The notes below the pieces were generated by a model. That model made no database searches. It saw only the letters and a list, made by a program, of their open reading frames with translations, and was not told the DNA's origin. From the NCBI GenBank assembly GCA_030062745.1, contig CP099841.1, forward strand, positions 12,838,970 through 12,902,969: a DNA stretch of 64,000 nt. Reading direction: 5' to 3'. Position numbers and translations under genes: made by a program. The DNA is from Capitulum mitella. Its lineage: Eukaryota; Arthropoda; Thecostraca; Pollicipedomorpha; Pollicipedidae. Below are positions 56,209 through 64,000 of the stretch, piece after piece; the stretch's first letter is position 1; each line of letters starts with the position of its first letter.

Positions 56209-56650
56209 CATTATACAAACATTATAATGCAATTTGTACTTCTTTAGCATAAGATGACTAGCAGAAGCCAAAAAAGTGCTTTTGCCTTTTTGTTCATTGA
56301 GTTGTTGAACAACTAATCCTGCTATTTTTGAAACCCTGCGAACGCCCATGAATTTTCTGGAAATTTCAGATGTGTGTACGAATATAAAAGTCCTATCCAT
56401 AATCTCTCGATGCATGTCAATTTCATCGAAATCGGTCTAAAAACAACGGAGTTATAAGAAGTCCGAAAATACCCCTGATTTTGATATTTTTCCCCCTCCC
56501 CTGTATCCATACCTTTCAAACTTTCGAAAATTTCTTTTTATAAAAATGTACTTCACGTCATGGCAAATCGATTGCTGTTTGTTGCGATGAAATCGGATGT
56601 ATAGTTCTCGAGATCTCGGGGGAGGGGGGCGAATCCGCCTCACCTGCCGG
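56209..56650 (+). repeat. Dispersed repeat R3, partial copy
   Basis: Contains ATTATACAAACATTATAATG, AATTTTCTGGAA, ATCGGTCTAAAAACAACGGAG, TTCTTTTTATAAAAATGTAC and GATCTCGGGGGAGGGGGG, colinear with 46360-46745 and 15465-15895. Confidence 0.6.
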
Positions 56651-58478
56651 CAAACGACCAAACCGTCTAGCCCTCCGGGAATAGGATTAAGCATTAGTCA
56701 TCTATCCAAGTATATGGTGGCATGTAATAGTCGAGCAGCATTAGCCGACCATTTCGATAAAGGAATGGTTCTATGGTTTTCCGCCGACTAGTGCCCAGCA
56801 CATATTTATCCGGACAGGCAAAGCCTCGCTTCTCTCGAGCCTTGGTCATGGATATTCCTACTACAGTTGTACTAAACATAAGCCCACGAGGTACACCAAT
56901 CTGAACCACAGCGCTGGGCTGTGGGCACAGTCGCTCGGGAACCTGATGAATTGCCACTACATGCCCCGACCGATTTACACGTTTTTCACTGACTTCCATC
57001 GACAACATCCAGTGCTTTAGCCTGGCAGCGGGACGGAAACGACACAGCGCGGCATCGCAGTCGATGCCGTATTTCCAACGACATGCCATTTAGACTGCGA
57101 AACTGTCCACGCAGTTGGCATTAACAGCCGCCGTTGGAAGCTCCCAAAGTCTGACAGTTCGTATTCGTCTAGATTTAGAACTTTGAGGGGACAGTCTTGG
57201 CCCGCACGGCGAGCTCGCCAGAGTCGAAACTGTCGAGAGTGACGGTGACTGAAATGAAGCAAAGTACGGCGGTCTTGTCTAGAATATCACAGCTTCGGAC
57301 AACATTGGATACCACATGTCATAGAAGGAACCGCCTGTATACAGTTGCAAAATGGCTGCAGCCGTGATCATTTTTGCCGCAGCCTGCAGCCACCAGCACT
57401 TTTGCTTCTTATCATGATTGGTCAATGGGACTTCCAAAGACAAGACATTCTGAGTTATGAAATACTCCATCACGATTTGAGTCCAATACATTTTGATACT
57501 ATTATTGCAAAATTTTGATCAAATCTAAACCTTTCTGCGGGCACATCATAACATGTTTCACATGCTTCAAGACACCTATAATTTATTATGCATCTTAAGT
57601 TCTATTAAAAATGAATGCTATTTCACGTCTTTTACTTCCCATAGCTGGCACGCTTGCCGAGAGTGAGATGAAATGTCATTGGATAAAAGGTTTAAAATAA
57701 AATGACTGGCGCACATCTAAATAAAGCAACAAAACAGGCAACAGCAGACTGAACAGACATAGAGCTAAATGGTACTTTCTGATCATAAAGAAGGAATGTG
57801 TAAATGTTATAAGACTAAGTCCCCGACTACCCAATATCGTTATCAAATACAGACCACGTTAACCATGGCCCGAATCGGACCTGGGTTTCCTCGAACTTGA
57901 AACAGCACCTGGACCCAGCTTCATAAAGCTGTGATGGAAAACCTCTGCCATATTTGTTGCGTTATTCTAGGTCCCAGCTTCGGAAAGGTCAGAACCTAAG
58001 ATGCACGAGTACAACAAACTGTTAAACATTTTTCAAATACTTATATACTTTAGACAATGTAATATATCTGCAGGAGGTAGAAGAACACATACCGATTCGA
58101 ATAGTCACCAAAGCCTGCAAAATGTTGTTTCATGCACCCGTGCTGCAGCGTTTTAAATGAATCCAAGGCGTGATGTGGTTTTCCGTGTCTTGAAGGTCGG
58201 GAAATAAGAATTCAAGAAAACACGAGGAAGAATCCTGGCATGGCTGCGAGAAACAGTTCAGGAATCAAGGAATGTTGAGCTTCATAAAAGTCTGGAAACT
58301 AGGACATGAAACGCTTGCAACCTTTGCAACGTGTCGGAAAATCACGTTCGGCAGACGGTCATGAAAACGCCTTTTCCATGGTAAGGAGTTCATTTCTTGT
58401 CAGAAACTTTGCCCTTCGGTGATCTGCTGGACACCGAGGGTCCAATGTTAGTTCATAGGAAGAACAGAGAGCTTGCTT
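56651..58478. other. Unannotated stretch
   Basis: Minus-strand frames at 56694-57089, 57017-57262 and 57279-57491 overlap or follow each other, but none shows a domain I can name. The region could be a decayed element gene. No repeats recognised. Confidence 0.35.
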
Positions 58479-58482
58479 TTAA

Positions 58483-59697
58483 CCCGCCCCCGACTGGGGG
58501 AGGCAGGTGACCGTCCCCCCCTGAGGTTTTTCTGGGATTGTGAGAGAACGAACAAACACAGAGCCACGAAACTTTGTGAATCTTTTGATTCACCATTTCT
58601 ACACTTTGTGCCAGAGTTTTGACCTGAGGTCAGATCAGGTGCTTGACCTAGGTCAGGTCAAACGGACCTATGTCCAAAAAGTTTAGCGCCCTGCAACTTT
58701 TTCGCAAAACAAGATATCACAATAATACTTTCAGAGATTAGTGATCTTGATAGATGCAACAAAGATGCTATCTCAGATTTTTCGGAATTTCCCGAGTCAT
58801 TGACCTAAGGTCAAGCCCTTATTTTTAAGACATGTCGTCATTTTTTTGGGAAATTGTCGGAATATTTCATAACATTTTTAGCATAGAGTAAAGCAGACAT
58901 CTAGTCATCGTCATTGAGCAAAGTATCAGTGACTTCCAGCCATTGACCTGAGGTCAGGTCACGAATAACTGTTGTGAGCCAAAATGTAACGCCGTCAAAA
59001 TGAGCGATGGATTACTCAGAATGGGTATAAAATGGCACAGCTGGCTTGCACAAACGTAAGTAATACCAGGAACCTCAAAAAGTTCGAAAAATTGCATGGT
59101 TTGGAAATAAACAGGCTCTCGCGAATAAAGCTCTGCCAATTTTCTAGATTGGAAACTAATGAATTTTTTCCAAAATTTAAGCATGAAAACCCATGACAAG
59201 AACCACTAAGATCAATAAAATTTACATGGATAGGCTATTTTCTCGAAAATAAAGAAACGCTGAAATAGGTTTCCATTAATTTCTTACTCCGCTGCGGCGC
59301 ACGCGGACAGCCGGCGCGGAAATTGCCGTGTCTTTAACTCAACGTTTCGGTGTATATATTGAACAAATCCGAGAAATAAGATGTGTATCGGCATTTGCGG
59401 ACCTTTACTTGTGCGCTGGTGCCTTTACCTATGCGTCATTAGTCACATCCCTTGAGATTCAGGCCGTTTCTCGGTCTGATGCAGTCGGGTATGAGAAAAC
59501 ATATATAGGGCGTAAATTGCATACATATTATCTAAAAATAAAAATGAGGCCAGTTTCGAGCTCTACTCGTCACGAGCTTTCCAACAATGTGCTTATTTTT
59601 ATTGTGCGATCAACCGTTCGTGAGTTAGAGGGGGGGAGGGCGGCCAACTGCCCCCGCAGTCGCGCATGATCGTAACCGTCCGACGGTCGTGCGCGGG
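58483..59697 (-). mobile_element. piggyBac-like non-autonomous element, copy F
   Basis: A 1215-bp inverted copy with TTAA at 58479-58482 and 59698-59701. The ends on the plus strand are CCCGCCCCCGACTGGGGG and GACGGTCGTGCGCGGG. Uninterrupted and close to E. Confidence 0.88.
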
Positions 59698-59701
59698 TTA
59701 A

Positions 59702-60271
59702 TGTATGTTTAGTAGGGTATGAAAGCATGGGCAGGCTAGGTCATGTAAGTTGAGGACATTCGAGATGAATAACGGAAGACGCAACGATTTTTCTTTTCCT
59801 CCTGATCTACAGGAATGATTTCGCTTCGATTTTTCGAGGATGCAGTTTTACTTCCAATGATCTGAGACCAACTGAGATGACTTAAATACGTCACTTCACT
59901 TACGGATAAATAGTAAGTGTATCACACCTACAAATTACCCACCAAACTGCATTTCCAAAGGAGTTTGGCTTTGCTCAGAAAAGTCACAAAATTTGTTTGA
60001 TACCGGTTTACCAAAAATGAAGAAAAAAGAGTTCTGCTTTCTTCCAGAAAACGCACTTGACTTCGTGTGGTCTCGAATGACGTCATTCAAGTTTTGACTT
60101 GTTTGCTAGGTCATTCAAGTTTTCAGGTTTAAGTTTACCACGCATGCCATCTCCCTGTACAACTTCGTTGCAACCGTATGAACAGACCAGGAGAAAAGGG
60201 TGGGGGGGGGGGCGGGGGGACAGAATATATCCCTCACCTAGGCGCGTAATCCTCAGACGTTCACCAGTCTT
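59702..60271. other. Spacer between element copies F and I
   Basis: No gene recognised. A guanine-rich run (GGGTGGGGGGGGGGGCGGGG-like) lies near 60198-60220. Confidence 0.45.
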
Positions 60272-60275
60272 TTAA

Positions 60276-61487
60276 CCCGCGCTCGAGTGTGGGTCGCTGC
60301 CATGAACGCTCGACTCGACTCTAACTCACGAACGGTTGATCACACGATAAAAATAAGCGCACTGCTGGAAAAATCGTGACGAGTGACGACTAGAGCTCAA
60401 AACTGGTCTTACTTTTATTTTTTTATTACATGTAAGCAATAAACGCCCTATATATGTTTTCTCATCTCATGAGACCGAGAAACGGCCTGAATCTCAAGGG
60501 CTGCGACTAATAAAGTGTAGATAAAGGCACCAGAGGACAGGTAAAGGTCCACAGATCCTGATACATGCCTGATTTCTCTGATTTCTTGAATGTGCACGCG
60601 GAAACGTTGGGTTTAAGGCACAGTCATTTCCGCAACGTTGGAAGGCAGCGCCGCCGACGAAGGTGGTATGAAATTAACTGGTACTAATTTTGGCTTTCTT
60701 TTATTTTCGCGAAATGTGCCATTCCAAGTGTTGTTTCTTGATCCTAGTGGTTCGTGGCATAATTTCTCATGCTTAAATTTTGCAGAAAACTCAGTAGTTA
60801 TAAAACTACACAATGAGCGGAGCTTTAGTCCCGAAAGTCTGTTTATTCCCAAAATATGATTTTTTGAAACTTTTTGAACTTCATGGTATTAGTCGCAACT
60901 GTGCGGGCCAGTTCTGTCAGTTTCAACCCGATCTGAGTCATTCATCGCCGATTTTGATGGCAGCGCATTTTGACTCATAACAGTTACTCGTGAACTGTAG
61001 GTGGTGACCTCCGACCACCTCAGGCCAGTGGTCGGAGGTCATTGAAACTTGCTCACTAACGGGAACTGGATGTCTGGATCCCCCACACTCAAACTGTTAT
61101 AAAAAATTCCGCCAATTTAGAAAAAACGACGATTTATATCGAAAACGGGCTTGACCCTAGGTCAATGTCCCAGACATATCCGAGAATTCCGAGATAAGAG
61201 GTTTGTTGCATTTGTCAAAATCTCTAATCCTTGAAAGTTTTATTGTGATATCATGTTTTGCAAAAAGTTACAGGGCGCTTAACTTTTTTGGACATAGGTC
61301 CACTTGACCTGACCTAGGTCAGACATCTTACTTGACCTGAGATCAAAAATTGGTTGCAAGGTGTAAAAATGGTCAATCAAAAGGTACACAGAGTTTCGTG
61401 ACACTACATTCGTTCGTTTCCTCGCAATCCCGGAAAAGCCTGGGGGGCGGGGGGCGGTCAACCACCCCTTCCCCAGTCGGGGGCGGG
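60276..61487 (+). mobile_element. piggyBac-like non-autonomous element, copy I
   Basis: A 1212-bp copy with TTAA at 60272-60275 and a mutated TTGA at 61488-61491. The left end is CCCGCGCTCGAGTGTGGG and the right end CCCAGTCGGGGGCGGG. It groups with copies A and C. Confidence 0.85.
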
Positions 61488-61491
61488 TTGA

Positions 61492-64000
61492 CGTGTATGC
61501 ACGGAAAATTTACAGAACCCCTTGCTGGACGAGGATTACTGTCCATGTTTTCGAATGTATATAAAGAGTGCACATATCGCGTTTTGCGCATTTTTTGCCT
61601 TAGTCAGTATAAGCCGGTTCGTTCACGTGTCCCTTGTGGTGTTTCATCATTCGTCTTCGAATTCGCCGGATGATTCTTGCTGCCACCGAACTAGTTTTGG
61701 AACGGCTTTCGACCATGCTGCTAAAAATCTACACATCTTTGCTCGATAATTATTTAACTGTTGGACTTTAACCAACAAAGGGGCCGATTCTCCCCTGTGT
61801 TCCCCTCAGCAGGTCTGGAACAGCTCGGAACAGCTGCAGGAAGGTTGGAGTAGCTGAGTTTTATTCAACTTTGCGTATTTTGAGATCCACTCCAGTCTTT
61901 GGTCTTGTTAGATCATGGAGGCGTAACTTTGTTTTCAAAGACATGCTTTGTGATTTCGCAGTTTTTTTGCTGAAATTAAGGCATAGGTGGTCCAATAAAA
62001 AGCCAAAGCTTGTAATTAGTTGTAAGCTTAGCCAGAAACGTTCTTCAAAGCGCCTTGACCTTTTGTGACCTTGCCGTGTTTGACTGGTGGAATATGAGCA
62101 TCTGAAACATGACGGACGTAATACAACGACAGTTATCTGTTTGGGCTTGTAGGTTACACAGAGGTCATATAAAGTTAGGGTAAACCGGCCCGAGCCAAAT
62201 GTTACGTTCATTGACGGTTTGCCATCGGTCTACCAACCACGCGGAGGCTGCTTTGAAGCCTGACCTAGGATGCATGTTTGAATTGACTTACGTTGTTTTG
62301 ACCTAGGACCATTTGGCCTGGGATCCTCTGATGACCTCAGAGTCACTGATGCCGTCACAGTTCAGTCAAAGCTCTATGGTTATTTTCTGAGCTCTTCAGA
62401 GGTGCGTTAACGGAATGCAGATGGTTCAAAATGACAATATGACAACATGAAATAAGTTTTTTGTTTCATAATGGGACTTCAAAAGGACTTATTTTACCAT
62501 GTCAGACCATGTTGTTTTCGCACAAAGACAAGCTAGGTTACTATACCAGATAGGTGAATACCTGACTTTGCAGTTGTACATTTAACTGCAGTAAAATTTC
62601 ACAGCAATAATAAAGCTAAACCAAAAAAATAGCATTTTATTCTCTGTATCTGTAACACCTTGGTCGCTGGGCCTAGTTTTGCCTCAGAAAAAGACACTAA
62701 ATCGATATTGTCCAAAACTGACAAGTGTCCGTCATTGATCTCACTGGAGGTCACTTCTGACCCCTGATGAACTTCCTGCTAGTTACGTAAAAATAAAATG
62801 ATGATACCGAAGTCCTTCTGTGATTGTTGTACTTCCAAAGCTTGTCAATGATTAAACCGGCACCGCCTGAGAGATTGTCATTTGGGGCGCCCCCCTCGGT
62901 TTTTCGTGAATAACTTTTGAATCGCAGGAGCCAGTCCAACCAAACTTTCAGTGGTTGTTTATTTACCATTTGCACATATTTGTACATTAGAATTATTTTC
63001 ATGCTAGGCCAGATCATGGGGACATGACGTCGTAAGTGAACCCTTACACGCATGTTTTTGCATCTTCAGAAGTAGTGCGATCATGCTTCGCTTTTTTAAT
63101 ATTCATATATTGATATTTATATTTTTTTAATATTTATATATTTAATGCAAACAATGCATGGATTATTTAAATTTAAACAGGACACGGTCCCCAAAAGACT
63201 ATACAACCGTGACACGTCAACATTAGAGGTCATGCTGGGTCACATGCATGATGACGGTCTGACAGATTTGCATTGTGGGTGATGGAAGTGGTTTCCGCTG
63301 ACCGTCTCCATTCTTCAAGCCAGACAAGCAAATCTGTATGCGCCTCTTGGCAAGGTTCTCCAAATGAAATGTGAGGTCATGTCATGTTACGTCACGTCAT
63401 AGGCTGATGTCAAAACGAAATAAGATGCAGCATTGTCTGAGGAAGATCGTTCAGTAACAGCAGAGAACAATTAGTATTCCTGGTCAGAAAAAGAAAAATG
63501 ACTGTATGTCCTGACCTAGTTTGACCTTGATCGGATAAAGAGCAGGCAGCAGATTCAGTTATCACAAGACGTCATTTCAGTTCTGCACTTGACGCAGTTA
63601 AGAATCCCAGCGAGTAATTATTGCTCTTTGTCAGGAAGAGTAACGCAACCTTATCTGATCTGACCTAGACTGACCTTGGCTGGACGAAAAGCAGGTAATG
63701 CAAAACTGATCATCATAAGGCTTCACTTCCATCCTTTTTTGCCACGTGCATCACAACGGCTGCGGCTAAGCATCGATCTTTGGCATGTAAAGTAAGACCA
63801 AGATTTCACATGATCTAGGTGAACCTTGACCGGACATTTTTTTTACGTTTTGGCAGGCTTTTCATCCAATCTGACCAGAAGATCGTGGTCTTTCGTTTGA
63901 TACACATTTGAAGGCTCTAAATCCAGTATTGCCGATGATATGATTTAAGAACCTGTGTTAGTTTTACCGACGTCGTGTTATGGGTTTTACGTGAGTTATG
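61492..64000. other. Unannotated right end of the window
   Basis: No gene recognised on either strand. TGACCT/AGGTCA words recur, and an AT-rich patch lies at 63100-63150. The open frames at 61861-62211 and 62751-63053 have no motif. Confidence 0.4.

Noticed and set aside
56694-57491. Minus-strand frames as a piggyBac transposase that could mobilise the TTAA family
   Set aside because: None of the piggyBac catalytic or cysteine-rich C-terminal patterns is visible.
1-64000. CRISPR arrays, rRNA genes or bacterial-type operons
   Set aside because: No regular short repeats with unique spacers, no rRNA-like sequence and no tandem co-oriented coding genes were seen.

Overview
The window looks like repeat-dense, non-coding animal nuclear DNA, probably from an invertebrate. 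There are no bacterial operons, rRNA or CRISPR arrays. Instead there are intron-type splice signals, animal-type transposons (pogo/Tigger, Tc1/mariner, BEL/Pao, a LINE tail, hAT-like and piggyBac-like elements), minisatellites and (TA)n tracts. BEL/Pao elements and secreted Ly6 proteins are animal features. I cannot name the lineage. Protein families below were recognised from memory, without a database search.

Host gene evidence is sparse. The best case is a minus-strand gene for a secreted Ly6/three-finger protein. A signal-peptide exon (18752-18815, donor CAG|GTAAGA) is phase-compatible with a cysteine-rich exon (16067-16243, acceptor TTTGGCAG). The intron between them carries a complete Tigger-like transposon (16863-18655) with an open 495-aa transposase, perfect 26-bp inverted ends and TA flanks. 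Two further minus-strand exons (27399-27644 and 24725-25025) match successive parts of a MULE/SWIM-type transposase-like family and may form one split gene. A possible terminal exon of unknown family lies at 52908-53102.

Layout. 0-4 kb: dispersed repeat R2 with 153-bp tandem units, and a mariner fossil. 4.2-8.3 kb: three copies of a roughly 1.21-kb non-autonomous element with TTAA target sites, one nested in another. 8.3-16 kb: a 35-bp minisatellite, a diverged relic of the same family, a hAT-like fragment and repeat R3. 16-19 kb: the Ly6 gene with the Tigger. 19.7-22.6 kb: a second nested TTAA pair, then a LINE tail. 22.8-30.2 kb: a degenerate 20-bp minisatellite, the MULE-like exons and another TTAA copy. 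30.9-41.3 kb: a long inverted repeat whose arms carry decayed pogo-like transposases. A long-TIR element sits in the left arm, a hAT-like element in the right arm, and a broken BEL/Pao fragment in the centre. 42.6-47.5 kb: simple repeats and the longest R2/R3 copy. 47.5-55 kb: inverted R5 copies, a pogo-like DDE remnant, a MITE and (TA)n tracts. 55.6-61.5 kb: three more TTAA-element copies. 61.5-64 kb: nothing recognised.

The elements do not form a pathway. They record successive insertions. The most informative points are the repeated insertion into the same internal TTAA site of the 1.21-kb family, the layered inverted repeat, and the intron-resident intact Tigger.
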